A DNA stretch of 64,000 nucleotides, from contig NC_012965.1 of assembly GCF_000027005.1 (NCBI RefSeq), positions 359,001 to 423,000 of the forward strand. Direction: 5' to 3'. The notes under the pieces were generated by a model. It searched no databases and was not told where the DNA came from. It saw nothing but the letters and a program-made list of their open reading frames with translations. Source of the DNA: Komagataella phaffii GS115 (Eukaryota > Ascomycota > Pichiomycetes > Pichiales > Pichiaceae). This document shows, piece by piece, positions 38,919 through 50,000 of this stretch; the stretch's first letter is position 1; every line of letters begins with the position of its first letter. The position numbers and the translations under genes are program-made.

Positions 38919-39737
38919 TTAGTCATCGTCATTAGTTAGATCAATAATAATGGACTTGCCATTCGGTAGGTTTTCCAAATCTACAATTTTCTTTTTGCTA
39001 GGTTGAACAATTTTTCTGACCTTCTTTGTATTCTCTTCCTTTAGTTCAGAGTGTTGAGCTTCTTCATCGTCCATTAGATCTTCAATTTTTGGAAGGCCTA
39101 CTTCATTGCTAGCTCCTCCGCACCATTTAGAGTCTATCATTCTCTTCTCGGCCGCCTCCAAGATTAGGACTCTCATAGGTTTTGCATGCTTATTACCACC
39201 CAATCTTTGTCCTTTCTCTTTTTCCTTTTGAATCAGTTGCCCTCTCGCCGCATTACCAGATAGAACTTCACTAAAGTTAACATACCCTGTAGTTTGTAAA
39301 GATCCTTTCACCTGAATCTCAAAAAACCTGCTCTTGAGACCCTCAAGAAAGTCATAAAACCTTACATCATGGGCCGAAAAGCGATTATGGGTTAACTCAT
39401 GGAGCATTGTACCGATGATCTCTCTTTTTGGCAAAAACAAGTTCATGTTGTGGCTAGGTCTCAATCGGATCATGATCTTTGAACCCATATTCACATTCAG
39501 CCCCAATAAAGAGGCATTCTTCGGGAACATTTCGCATAATAATCCAACAGTGAAACCGTTCTCTTTCATCAAAGGTGACACAACAACTGCTAGTTCGTGT
39601 AGCACATCCAGGGCCTCATCTCTCCTGGTCTGCTTTTTCAATGAGGCTATTTTTTTGATGAACTGGGTGGGGGACGGTCGATTTGGCTCATCTTTCCTTT
39701 TTGGCTTCTTTTTGGTGAACCGCCCCTTTATAGGCAT
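38919..39737 (-). CDS. WSS1: DNA-protein-crosslink metalloprotease Wss1
   Basis: This 272-residue protein contains the WLM metalloprotease motif HELTHNRFSAHD with zinc ligands His113, His117 and His123 and catalytic Glu114. A basic N-terminus precedes it (KGRFTKKKPKRKDEPNR). The extreme C-terminus, IIIDLTNDDD, is a consensus SUMO-interacting motif. Wss1 cleaves proteins crosslinked to DNA with Cdc48 and SUMO. The length matches S. cerevisiae Wss1 (269). The first in-frame ATG is 39737, and the frame is open two codons further without an ATG. Confidence 0.94.
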   Translation of the reverse strand: MPIKGRFTKKKPKRKDEPNRPSPTQFIKKIASLKKQTRRDEALDVLHELAVVVSPLMKENGFTVGLLCEMFPKNASLLGLNVNMGSKIMIRLRPSHNMNLFLPKREIIGTMLHELTHNRFSAHDVRFYDFLEGLKSRFFEIQVKGSLQTTGYVNFSEVLSGNAARGQLIQKEKEKGQRLGGNKHAKPMRVLILEAAEKRMIDSKWCGGASNEVGLPKIEDLMDDEEAQHSELKEENTKKVRKIVQPSKKKIVDLENLPNGKSIIIDLTNDDD

Positions 39738-40012
39738 GTTTATCAAGAAGATTGACTATCTCTGATCTTTAGTAATAGGGTATCATTACATAAGCAGGAA
39801 TACCTGCAAGATAGACGAGCGCCAAATCGTATCCATCTCTACACCATATTATCAAAATTTCACGTCGGGTAACCCAACTGCCTACTACAAAGTTCTCCCA
39901 AATGGATGGCGTTACTGTTCTCGTTATTTTGCTTTTCTTTCAGTTCACCATTACCCACTCTCCTTTCTTTTTCTGAATTGACTCAAGGGCAAGTAAACTT
40001 TGCTAATTAATC

Positions 40013-42119
40013 ATGTCTGATCCAGAATCAACACCTCAAGTTCCCCAAGAAGAAGAAACTATCAAGGAAACTCCTCCCACCGAGGAGGTGGTCTCAAAAC
40101 CTGAGGACACCGCATCTGTCACCGCTCCAGAAGAAGCCTCTAACGCTGACGACGACGAGTACGATCCGGAAGGAGGCTTCGAAACTGAACCTAAACCTGC
40201 TGAATCTGCATCTGAATCTGTTTCTGTGTCCACCGCGCCACCTATCACTACTACTTCTACTATTCTCCCTACTACTGCAACTCCTTCTTCTACTGGGGAG
40301 CCACTCAACTCTGGATATGCCAATACTACTATCTCTGCTCCAGTTGTGCCAGATGAAGAAGAAGAAGACTCTGATGTTCTAAAGGTAAGGCAATTCAACG
40401 AAATCATCTCTTGGTTCATGAATAGTCCACTAGTAAGTGACCGGAACTTTCAAAATCTGCAACCTGCTGACAAGGAGGCCGCCCTTCTTAAGGCCTTCAA
40501 TGAATCTAACAATAAATCCTACACAATCAGTATCAACTTTGGCGCTACTACGTCCTTCAATAACCCGCAATCAAGGACCAATAACGCCGAGTTCCCGCTA
40601 ATCCCCATCAACGTCTATTGCCAGAGACCTGATCTTGTTGGTCAGATGTCCTTTGATGAGCTGAGAGACTACTCTCAGTTTGTAGCACAGAAGTCGACTT
40701 TCTTGAAAAGTGGTAAATGGGATAATTTCCCGATCGGTTCTAGATTGTTCATTGGTAATCTTCCTGTTTCCACAGTGAACAAGCAAGACGTCTTTCGTAT
40801 CTACCACGCTTATGGTAACGTAAAGCAAATCAACATCAAACAAGGGTATGGTTTTGTTCAGTTTGATTCCGCCGAATCCTGTTCGGATGCTATCAAAGGT
40901 GAAACGAACGTCCCTCTGCATGGAAAGATGCTGCACTTGGAGATCTCAAAGGCTCAGATTCAAAAGGCTCTGGAGCAGCAGGGAAGGAAACCTGTCACAG
41001 CTCAGGCCAGTTCTAGAAGAAGTAGATCTAGATCGCCTCCTGACTATAGAGATAACTCACCACCCGTTGACAACAACGTTCCAGAAGTTAAAGTCTTTGC
41101 CACATCTGTTTCAAATGCTGCTTTCAACCGTGCCATCATTAAATCTTTGCAAAAGCATAGTTTCAATTACGAGCTGGATAATAAATATCCTCATGTTAGT
41201 GATGACCTGGTCAATGACGCTGCATACAACGGCACCAGTGGAGTTATTGTTACAAATAATAACAACACTGTAAATTTGAAGGTCTTTCAAAAATCGCCAG
41301 ATGGAGGAATCAAGTTTGAAGAGTATGCACGTATCAATGTTGATGAGGCTGTCAACATTTTACTTTCTAACCATACCACAAGACCGCCTGCCATGAAAAA
41401 GCAAAGGAATGAAGAAAGAGGCAGACGCATGCCGGGATCAAGTTCCTATGGCGGAAACTATGGTAACATGGGAATGAACCAAAATCAAAACCAAAAACAT
41501 GAATCAAAACTCTAATCCTAATCAGATGAGCCAAGGTCAAGGTAATATGAGAAGGAACATCTCTGGACAAAATAGGTACAGAGAAAGAGAGGATCGATAT
41601 GGAAATAGCGGAAACAACGGTAATCAATGGGGCAACAATAATAGATATCAACAACCACCCCAGCAACAATCTGTTCCACAACAGCAAGGTTGGCAGCAGC
41701 CCCCCCAACAACAAGGTTACAATGCTCAACAACAGCAAGCTCTGCAACAACTACAGAATCTGGATCCAAGTGCTCTCCAAAATGTTCTTTCGTTGGTGCA
41801 AGGTATGGGAGGAGGTAGCGGATCTCCACCTCAAATGCCTCAACAGGACTATGGAAATCATCAGATACCGCCACAGCAGCAGCAGCAGCAACGCCAACAG
41901 CATTACGATCCTTATGGCAACAACCGTCAACATACTCCATCCAGCAACGATATAAGTGCTCTTATTGGACAGTATAACCAACCTCAATCCAACTCAGGAC
42001 CTTTACCAAATCACCAGCATTCTCAAAACAACCAGAATCCTAATAGTGGTAGTGGTTCCAATGAATCTAGTGGTAACGACCTTTTGTCTACATTGGCAAG
42101 ACTGCAAAAGAATTTGTAA
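40013..42119 (+). CDS. NAB3: Nab3-like RNA-binding termination factor, frame-shifted in this sequence
   Basis: Two overlapping frames make one gene. Frame A (40013-41515) has an acidic N-terminus (about 1-130) and an RRM at about residues 243-316 (SRLFIGNLPVSTVNKQDVF ... GYGFVQFDS), then an SR patch. Frame B (41499-42119) has a Gln/Asn-rich prion-like tail and ends NDLLSTLARLQKNL, resembling the terminal self-assembly helix of S. cerevisiae Nab3. Removing one A from the A5 run at 41493-41497 would join them into about 701 residues (Nab3 is 802). Nab3 works with Nrd1 and Sen1 in termination of non-coding transcripts. As written, the protein stops before the tail. Confidence 0.85.
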
Positions 42120-42424
42120 AGGATATGTAAATATATATTATTATTTGTCTGTATAATTTAGAGTTTCCACTTTCTGTACTGATAGATGTTGGTATGAAAG
42201 TATCTCTTAGGTTAGTGACTGCTCTTTCGTTATGTGTCTTCCCCATAGAGCTGATAAATTGCTCTTCACTGTTTTGTGACTAACTAAGAGGCTAACTTAC
42301 TGTTGATCGCATTATATCGTCTGTGGGGAAGATTTTACAGCAGGACATCAAAACTCTGCATTAAACTTACCTATCAAATTTCATTTTCTCGCTCAGTTTT
42401 TGCTCTAAGTTTCTTCCATCTCTA
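42120..42424. other. Intergenic stretch NAB3 to NGL2
   Basis: This 305-bp stretch holds the NAB3 3' end and the NGL2 promoter. There is nothing else I can support in it. Confidence 0.4.
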
Positions 42425-43888
42425 ATGCCTGAACAAGACCCACTGCCCCCACAGAATGCGGGTAAAAAGTCTAAAAAATCCAAGAAGAAAGGAGCCATGA
42501 ACCCTGCTCTGCTTACTCCAGAGTATATCGCCCAACAGAGAGCCTTGAAGCTTGAAGAGAAGAATAAGAAACGAGACTTATTGACCAAACTGGGAATTGA
42601 TCCAGTGTCCACAATTGAAAAACCATATTTGAAGTTTATCAAAAGAAAAATGCTTCAAGTTGCTGTGCCAAGTGATGAAAGGCTTAACATTAGCATTATG
42701 ACTTATAATATGTTGGCTCAAGCTTTAATCAGAAGAAAGCTATTCCCCACCAGTGGTGATGCCCTTAAATGGGGTAACCGATCCGTGGTGTTACTTAATG
42801 AGTTGAAGTATTACAATTGTGATATCATGTGTCTCCAAGAAGTTGATTATATCCAATTCAACTCTTTCTGGAACGATGAGCTAGGAAAACTTGGCTACGA
42901 TTCTCAATTCTACAGGGAAGGGACTAAGAATCATGGAGTAGTGGTGTTTTGGAGGAAAGCGCTATTCAACTGCATTAAAGTTAGCCATATAAATCATGAT
43001 CAGGAGAAAACATCAGATATAGCACCTAGAACTGTTGCACAGAATGTGGGTGTCTTAGTAGCTCTTGAGTTTTCAGAGAAAATAAAACAAAAGTTTCCCT
43101 TCAGCAACAGAAAAGGGATACTGATCGGGACAACACATCTGTTCTGGCATCCATTTGGCACATATGAAAGAACACGCCAAACGTATTTAATCCTGAAAAA
43201 AATGAAAGAGTTCCATATGTCGTTAACAGGGTCAGAAAAGGAGGATAAAATGAACGACGAGTGGTTTACTCTGTTCGCAGGAGATCTTAACTCTCAGCCA
43301 TTCGATGCCCCCTACCTTTCGATGACCTCAAAACCAGTTCTGTACTCGGGGAGAGCTAAAACGGTCTTAGAATGCTCAACATCTTTCCAGTATTCTAAAA
43401 AGAGAAATGGCGAGTCGACTGAAGATGAAGATGGGGGAAATATTGAGAAATTTGGCCCAGAACAACCACAAACTCCTGTTCCAGACCAATTTAGTCCTAC
43501 AGATGAGCAAAAAGAACTAGTCAAAAAAATACAGGTATTACATAACTCTTTACCAGTTATTGCGACTTCTTTATATAGTGCTGCGTACGCAAAAATTCAC
43601 TCAGAAAATGCGGGCAAGGACAATGATAGAAACGAGCCACTAATTTCTAACTGGGCTCATGCTTGGAGAGGATTGTTGGATTATATTTTGGTTATTCAGG
43701 ATTGGGGGTTTGGGGATAGAACGGCCCCGATCGATAATGTCCAACTATTCCAGCAAACTGGAATAGCAATTAATTCTCTTTTGAGAATGCCTCTCCCCGC
43801 AGAATTAGGGAACGAAGGGTTTCCTAAGGCAGGAATGTTTGGGAGTGACCACCTTTGTATGGCTGCTAATGTAGGTCTAGCGATGTAA
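42425..43888 (+). CDS. NGL2: Ccr4-type exo/endonuclease Ngl2 (5.8S rRNA 3' processing)
   Basis: This 487-residue protein has a Lys-rich N-terminus (KKSKKSKKKGAMNPALL). An EEP (exonuclease-endonuclease-phosphatase) domain follows: ISIMTYNMLAQALI near residue 95, CLQEVDY with the metal-binding Glu, GTTHLFWHP, FAGDLNSQP, and the terminal GSDHLCMAANV. This is the Ngl2/Ngl3 group, in which Ngl2 trims the 3' end of 5.8S rRNA. The length is near S. cerevisiae Ngl2 (515), and it lacks the leucine-rich repeats of Ccr4. It is convergent with VPS9, with 21 bp between. Confidence 0.9.
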   Translation: MPEQDPLPPQNAGKKSKKSKKKGAMNPALLTPEYIAQQRALKLEEKNKKRDLLTKLGIDPVSTIEKPYLKFIKRKMLQVAVPSDERLNISIMTYNMLAQALIRRKLFPTSGDALKWGNRSVVLLNELKYYNCDIMCLQEVDYIQFNSFWNDELGKLGYDSQFYREGTKNHGVVVFWRKALFNCIKVSHINHDQEKTSDIAPRTVAQNVGVLVALEFSEKIKQKFPFSNRKGILIGTTHLFWHPFGTYERTRQTYLILKKMKEFHMSLTGSEKEDKMNDEWFTLFAGDLNSQPFDAPYLSMTSKPVLYSGRAKTVLECSTSFQYSKKRNGESTEDEDGGNIEKFGPEQPQTPVPDQFSPTDEQKELVKKIQVLHNSLPVIATSLYSAAYAKIHSENAGKDNDRNEPLISNWAHAWRGLLDYILVIQDWGFGDRTAPIDNVQLFQQTGIAINSLLRMPLPAELGNEGFPKAGMFGSDHLCMAANVGLAM

Positions 43889-43909
43889 GTTAAACTAACA
43901 GAAATACCC

Positions 43910-45733
43910 TCATTCAGTCAACTCCAAGCAGGCATCTATGCAATCTCCAATGTTCGAATTCTTAGCAATGGCAATATCTAATAAAATCTCAGAGTCCATG
44001 TCTGGGAACATTTGCTTAAGGTTTTTTAAAGTTGTTTCTCTCTCACTTTTTATTCTTGCCTCTTTCTTGCTTTCTTCCAACGATTGCTTCTTTGCAGTTT
44101 TCAATTCGTCCACAGAAGAGCTAACAGGCGAAGATTCACGTGAGGGTGAAGAGAAAAGAGTACTTAGAGATTGCTGAAAGATACCCGCGGAACTTTTCAG
44201 TACTTGAGAAGGAGCAAAGTCCTCACCTTTTCCCGTTCCAGCAATCATCTCCGTCAATGGTGAAAACAAACCTTGTTTCTGAGCATCTTCTTGTGCCTTT
44301 TTTTCTTCCAAGATCTTCTGTTCTCGTTTTCTCTTGATAGACTCTTCCTTAAGTTTACGCTCATTATTTTCGATTTCAGCCGCAAAATCCTCTGCAGAAA
44401 TAGTCAGCAGAGATTGCTCAATAGTTGTTATGAAGTTAGCTGCAATTTGTAAGGAGCTGACGTAGTAGCTAGATTCTCCAACAAGAAACCTATCGTTTCT
44501 AAATCTTTCGATAAAAGAAAGGTTGCTGATGAGGTTTCTAGTCTTACATTTGAGTATGACAAAAACTAGCAAAGGGACAAAAATATCAGCATTCTCCTCC
44601 ACTTTGTGGATTTTCTGTTGTTGCCTAATCAAAGCAAAGATCACTTTACAACAGTTCAAAATGCATATAATTTTATCTCTTGGGGATTTATAGTCATTAA
44701 CTTTGGAAAGTTCGGTTCCTGCAAGTTTAACGAAAGAGGTTTCTGAATCAATCTTCAAGTGGATGTCAAGATGTTTTGGCTGGATCCACCTGTACTTCTT
44801 TAAATTAATATGATAGATTTTGTCCCTCGATAAATCTTCTCTATGAGATGGTGATAACTTTCTTTCCACCATCAGAGGAGGAAAAGTATCATTGTATATT
44901 CTACTCATAATAAATTTCTCAAGACCTTCCATAGTGTTGTTCACATCCTCATCAGTTGATAAGTTGTCAAAAGGTTTGCATTCAATAAGTTTTCCAAAAA
45001 TGAACTGTTGAAATTCTTTGACCAATTTAATCTGCTCATCTACAGACCATGTTCTAGCTTGAAATTGAGTTAAGAACGATTTAATATACTTCAAGACAGG
45101 CTCACAATCTTTACTTCTTAACTGTTTCAGAAACCTTTGAAAGTCAAATTTTGTCAAGGTTTTTTTTGCTGAATTTTGCTTAGTTAGTCTCTCACTTTTG
45201 CTTTTGTTTTCAGACTTTACTTGAATACTATCTACTCCTTTAGTGATGTTTTCAATGCCCTCCTTAGCCGTAGAAGGGATAGCAGAATGATCTGGCTCGG
45301 AAGAATCTTCATTCTCATTAGAAACATTGACCTGTGGTTCTACTTCAGCAGCTAGCTTTGATGATTCGGGCTTCTTATCTATTCTTTGCTCATCCTTTTC
45401 TGCGATTGAGGGTCCTTCTTTAAAAGGTAGTTTCTCATTTTCTATGACATCTCCCTCCTCCTCTTCATCATCTTCATCGCCATCATCATCACTGTCATCA
45501 TCATTTGCAAAGAGATCTTGGTCTGAGACAGTCGAAGCTTCTATACTGGTCCATTGCTTGTTGTCGTGGTGAGGTTCAAATTGACCCAAGATGTTGATCA
45601 GCTGCTTGTGTCCTCTATCGCTTTCGGATTCCGATCTTGTAGGGTTGGCAGATACAGAATCTCCTTTCGCAGTAGAGACGGAGGCTGTCGCCTTGGCCGA
45701 TCCTAGCTTATTGAATGACTTGTTGAAGGACAT
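43910..45733 (-). CDS. VPS9: Rab5 guanine-nucleotide exchange factor Vps9
   Basis: This 607-residue protein has an acidic, low-complexity N-terminus (about 1-180). A helical bundle and VPS9 domain span about 200-450 (FIMSRIYNDTFPPLMVERK ... YYVSSLQIAANFITTIEQ). The C-terminal CUE ubiquitin-binding domain is at about 565-605 (LKNLKQMFPDMDSEILLDIA). Vps9 activates Vps21/Ypt51 on endosomes and responds to ubiquitinated cargo. It is longer than S. cerevisiae Vps9 (451) because of the N-terminal extension. Confidence 0.94.
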   Translation of the reverse strand: MSFNKSFNKLGSAKATASVSTAKGDSVSANPTRSESESDRGHKQLINILGQFEPHHDNKQWTSIEASTVSDQDLFANDDDSDDDGDEDDEEEEGDVIENEKLPFKEGPSIAEKDEQRIDKKPESSKLAAEVEPQVNVSNENEDSSEPDHSAIPSTAKEGIENITKGVDSIQVKSENKSKSERLTKQNSAKKTLTKFDFQRFLKQLRSKDCEPVLKYIKSFLTQFQARTWSVDEQIKLVKEFQQFIFGKLIECKPFDNLSTDEDVNNTMEGLEKFIMSRIYNDTFPPLMVERKLSPSHREDLSRDKIYHINLKKYRWIQPKHLDIHLKIDSETSFVKLAGTELSKVNDYKSPRDKIICILNCCKVIFALIRQQQKIHKVEENADIFVPLLVFVILKCKTRNLISNLSFIERFRNDRFLVGESSYYVSSLQIAANFITTIEQSLLTISAEDFAAEIENNERKLKEESIKRKREQKILEEKKAQEDAQKQGLFSPLTEMIAGTGKGEDFAPSQVLKSSAGIFQQSLSTLFSSPSRESSPVSSSVDELKTAKKQSLEESKKEARIKSERETTLKNLKQMFPDMDSEILLDIAIAKNSNIGDCIDACLELTE

Positions 45734-46075
45734 GGGCAGTGAGGAGGCCGAGGGTTGGTTGTTAAAGCGATGAGCTAATCAGCTCGAAATCAGGCTTGTA
45801 TTGATAACTAGTTTCGTGTGCGAAACAGTTCAAGCCACTTGTAGCTAGTATGAATTGAAACGTCCTCAAGGGGAAAACCATGACAAAGCAGGAGAGTGTG
45901 TAATCAGAAAAACGAGACATTTCCTTTTGAGAAGTGAGTTGGTAGGTGGAGGGCTTCGAAGCTAAAGAAGTTGATTCCTCCTTTGTTCACCCCGAAAAAC
46001 CACTCTTACATAATCACAGAGAATTCCGATTACATAAGATACTGGAAGAAAAAAATATCATCTACTGCATACCCT

Positions 46076-47047
46076 ATGATGTCGGACAGTGAAAAGTTGG
46101 ATGCTCTAGAAATCCAGAGGCGAAACTTTGAGGCCCAGTTTGGCTCTTTAGAAGATATGGGATATATAGATAAAACAAAGGTCCGAAAAAGCTCGAAGAA
46201 GAATAAAGAACATAATGATAGTGAAGATGATTCTGGATCAGGAAATGATAGCTCTAATGACAGTGAATCTGATAGTGAAGAGTTTAATGGTTTTAGTGAA
46301 AACGAAGAGAAAGGGGAAGACGATTACGATGAAAATGATACACAGTTAAAGGGACAACCAAAAACAGTTAAGTTTACTGAAAACTTCAATACATTCAAAG
46401 GGCCATCTAAAGATGAACTAAAAATGGCCAGAGCGGGAAAACCTATTTCATTAAAGGAACTTAAGGAGAAACAGAGACTGGCTCTGAAAAATGCTACCGC
46501 TAATAACTCTGAAGAACAGGAACATTTGGTCAATGACTTGCAACTACAGAGATTGTTGGATGAGTCCCACCTTTTGGCTGGATCTTCTGAGAGATTTTCT
46601 GGTGCTGATCTATTAGATACTATTGACTTTGAAGACCCCATTGGCAAGGCTAGGCTACGTACATTGAACGCTCGTGTTCGAAAACTGGCCTCAATTAATG
46701 GAAAGAATGGTGGACTGCCTGCTCGCTTGGAGAAGATGCCCATGAGTATGAGGAAAGGTATGATCAAAAAGCAGCTTGAAAGAGAAGCTGAATTTGAAAA
46801 AGAAGCTAAGGAAGCTGGTATCGTCCTGTCAAAGAAGAGGAAAGGCGAATTTAGAAACTTGGCAACCGGTGACCGTGTTACAAACAAATCTGATAGAATA
46901 GGTACGGGTATCAAAAAGGCCACCAAAATGAGAGATAGAGGACTGAAAATTAACTCCGTTGGAAGAAGCACTCGTAATGGATTGGTGATCACTCCAAAAG
47001 AAATAGCCAAAGTTTCAGGGCCAAGCAATAAGAGGAAGAAACGTTAG
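46076..47047 (+). CDS. FAF1: Faf1-like 40S pre-rRNA processing factor
   Basis: This 323-residue protein starts MMSDSEKLDALEIQRRNFEA, with a Ser/Asp/Glu-rich region (about 35-105). The conserved core follows: KTVKFTENFNTFKGPSKDEL, FEDPIGKARLRTLNARVRKL and MPMSMRKGMIKKQLEREAEF. A basic C-terminus ends GPSNKRKKR, like a nuclear/nucleolar signal. The order fits S. cerevisiae Faf1 (346), a small-subunit processome factor that works with Krr1. The frame is open upstream to 45971 without an ATG. The ATG pair at 46076/46079 is the first available. Confidence 0.85.
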   Translation: MMSDSEKLDALEIQRRNFEAQFGSLEDMGYIDKTKVRKSSKKNKEHNDSEDDSGSGNDSSNDSESDSEEFNGFSENEEKGEDDYDENDTQLKGQPKTVKFTENFNTFKGPSKDELKMARAGKPISLKELKEKQRLALKNATANNSEEQEHLVNDLQLQRLLDESHLLAGSSERFSGADLLDTIDFEDPIGKARLRTLNARVRKLASINGKNGGLPARLEKMPMSMRKGMIKKQLEREAEFEKEAKEAGIVLSKKRKGEFRNLATGDRVTNKSDRIGTGIKKATKMRDRGLKINSVGRSTRNGLVITPKEIAKVSGPSNKRKKR

Positions 47048-47091
47048 CTATTATTATATGTAAATTGAAAAAACTTGCCAACTTATCTTAT

Positions 47092-49645
47092 TTATGTTTG
47101 ACTTTGGCTCTGTTCAAGTCTCTCTTCTCTTAATTCTGCAATTTGCTGTACTAGAGTCTCCAGGTTACTTCTTTCTGCAATTTTAATGGCACTACTAAGG
47201 GCCTTATCATCTCTAAGCTCGTTAGCCAATGCAAAAGCCTTCATTGAGTTCTCTTTGGAGCATGCGTCAGCAAGGAGTAGAAGCAATGATTTGTCGTATA
47301 ACCTTGAATATTCAAACAATCTCAATTCTGAATCTTCAAGGCTGTCTTCATCTTCATCTGCGTTCTGAATGGCGTCATTTAGTAGCTCTCCTAGAACTTT
47401 AGCCTTGACATAGTTTTCCTCAGAATTCAAAGATTCCTCCTCCTCTGAGTATGCTTCACTATTAACCGGTAACTCAATTTCAATCTCTGTAGGCAAGCGG
47501 AGAGGAAAATCCGGATATGAACTGGATTGAATAATTCCTGTTCTTTGTATTATACAATTAAATTTTTCACCCATAAGTCCCAGGGGCCAGCTCTTTATTT
47601 TATCCCCACTTGAAGCTGCTTTCTTGATACCAGCTGCGATATCTAATATTGGCACCCAACGGGCCTGAAGTGGGTCTCTCCAACGAGACAGAACCAGCAA
47701 CATATCGTCATGTCCCACTAGGCAAGGATCTCCATCATCACTGAAGAAGAGTCCCTTGAATACAAAATCGTTCTTGCCATCGACATTCACAGGTAATGCT
47801 GCATCTCTCTGATAATACTTTCCATCTAAGTCCTGCATACTGAATCTCAAAGAGTTTCCATGCAATGTCGCACTAAAAATGTAGTTTCCATGTGCCATAC
47901 ATGCAACTAATGGAGAAGTTCTTTTCTATGGTTTGGGCAACACCAAAAAGACTGTAAGATCTGATATAACCATAAGAAGTTGCTACGACAACAACAGAAT
48001 TGCTGACAGATACACATGTGATATATTCATCTTTCTGGCACGGAACCTCTCTTTCCCAATTCTGAGATATATCAGTGTCATGCGGTCGGAAAAGGATTCG
48101 TTTAGTAGAGGATGCCTTTGGATTAATGGAATTGGAACCACTGGTTGCTAAAACAAGAGCATTCTCATTCATAGATGCTAGGTCGTATCCATAAACATCT
48201 TTGAAATGATAAGATCGATGGAGGTCCTTATTGAAAAAATCAACTGTTATAGTGTAATTTGCTGTCTGCTCTACAGACCAACAGTATCCAAATGAATTGA
48301 TAGTCAAATACCTTTTATCGTACGACCAAGGAGTGGCTCCTGGAGAATAAGGTGTAATTTTCCAAGAACTAGACACAATGGTAGGAGGTTTTCGTTTCTT
48401 GCTATGTTCACCAAACAGTTCATCATCTTCATCAAGGAATCCATTTGGAGGCCTTTTTGTCGTACTTGTTTCAGTATCTATAATAAAATCGTCAAGGTCA
48501 CCATCAGCGTCCGGAATGGCTTCTGCAACATTGCCATTATTCTCTACGTCGGAAACGCCAGCTTCGGCATCGATAAACAAGGACGTTGCCTTATCGACAG
48601 AGGTTGTACCAGTTCGAGGAACGACGCCATTAAATCGCAAAATGTGGCCATCAAACGTACCCAGAACAACGTCAAAACGATCACCTATGGATATCCAATC
48701 GACATTGTAAACAGGCTTGGGGAGGTTGTACGAGTGAGTGACAATTTTTTGCTGAGTGTCCCAAATTATCAGCCTGTCATCCAAGTCAACAGATGCTAGG
48801 TAGTTACCGTTTGGCGACCAAGATAGATCCACCAAAGAAAGACGGTGTTTTCCAGGAAAAGCAACTCCCTCAGAAAAGTCATCGCTTCTGGAAAATAAAC
48901 GGATAATATTATCTTCACAAGGAATGGCAATTACTTCACCGTCTGGTCTCCAGCTTGGCTTCGTGGAAACTCTGTTGTTATCCTTTGCTTTATTCTTAGT
49001 TTTGTCATCCTTGAACGTGAAATTATCTTCTTCATCCAATTCGTCAAACTCATCTTCTAGACTATCGTCAAACTCATCCTGGAACAATTTTTTGGGTATT
49101 TGACCTTCAATGCTGGATACGAATTCCGGACTTTGTGAACTTAACGAGTATACTCTTACAACCCTGCTAGAAAGCGATACAGCCACAAGATTAGAAACCC
49201 GATTATAAGACAGTGATGTGATTTCATTGTTCAGCCCAATTTTCTTAATAAGCTTTGTTTCTCCCTGAGGATCTAACAGAATTAGCTCTGAGTCATCACC
49301 TCCTACCACAGCCAGATTTCCACCGTTAGTTAAACATGAGTCTCTTAAAGGTAACACTGAAGAGAATAATATATTGTTGAGACTGTGGTTCGAAAAGGAG
49401 TAAAAACCTACAGTTCCTTTCTTGGAAGTCGCTATGATATTGTCTGTGTTGGTACAAGTTGAAAAAGAAGATATATCTTGCAGGATATCTATCGTTGTTG
49501 GTTCATTCTCTTGATGATCAGCGTCGAAAATTTTCAGTAAACCTTTTTGACTTGCAACAAGTAAATGCTTGAAGTCATCTGTAACTTTGACAATTGTTTG
49601 ACCTCCACCGGAAAACACCAGTTGATTGACTGGCTCCAATGACAT
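47092..49645 (-). CDS. CTF4: Ctf4 replisome hub (AND-1/WDHD1), frame-shifted in this sequence
   Basis: Two overlapping minus-strand frames form one gene. The first (49645-47873) has N-terminal WD40 repeats (about 1-320), an acidic linker and the start of the SepB propeller (KKRKPPTIVSSSWKITPYSP). The second (from at least 47908 down to 47092) continues it with SPLVACMAHGNYIFSATLHG and ends in the C-terminal helices. Removing one A from the A4 run at 47925-47922 (minus strand) would join them at about 850 residues (S. cerevisiae Ctf4 is 927). Ctf4 trimers couple CMG helicase to polymerase alpha and other clients. As written the frame stops in the SepB propeller. Confidence 0.9.
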
Positions 49646-50000
49646 GGCGTGTGATGGGTTGGCACAACTGAGACGTGAGTTTAAGTACGCGTCTGAAAAA
49701 TAGCCACGATGAGGTGGTGTTCGGGTCCAATAAAAGAAAGCTCATTGGTGATGAGCTTGTGAAATCTTGGATTTATTGCTGTATTCATACGGATATGTAT
49801 GCTTGTTGTATTAGCGGATCATGCCGAAAAAGCATTCAGTAAACCATTTGAAGAGTACGTACTTCTTGTAATCAGTCTAAGTCCAATTTATTTTGTGATT
49901 AAGTAATCATAACACCATCCGACCTACTCGAAAGTTGTAATCTACGATCCGTTAGCCAAATAGAGTGGACCCATTGACCAAGACTGAACTTACAATTCCA

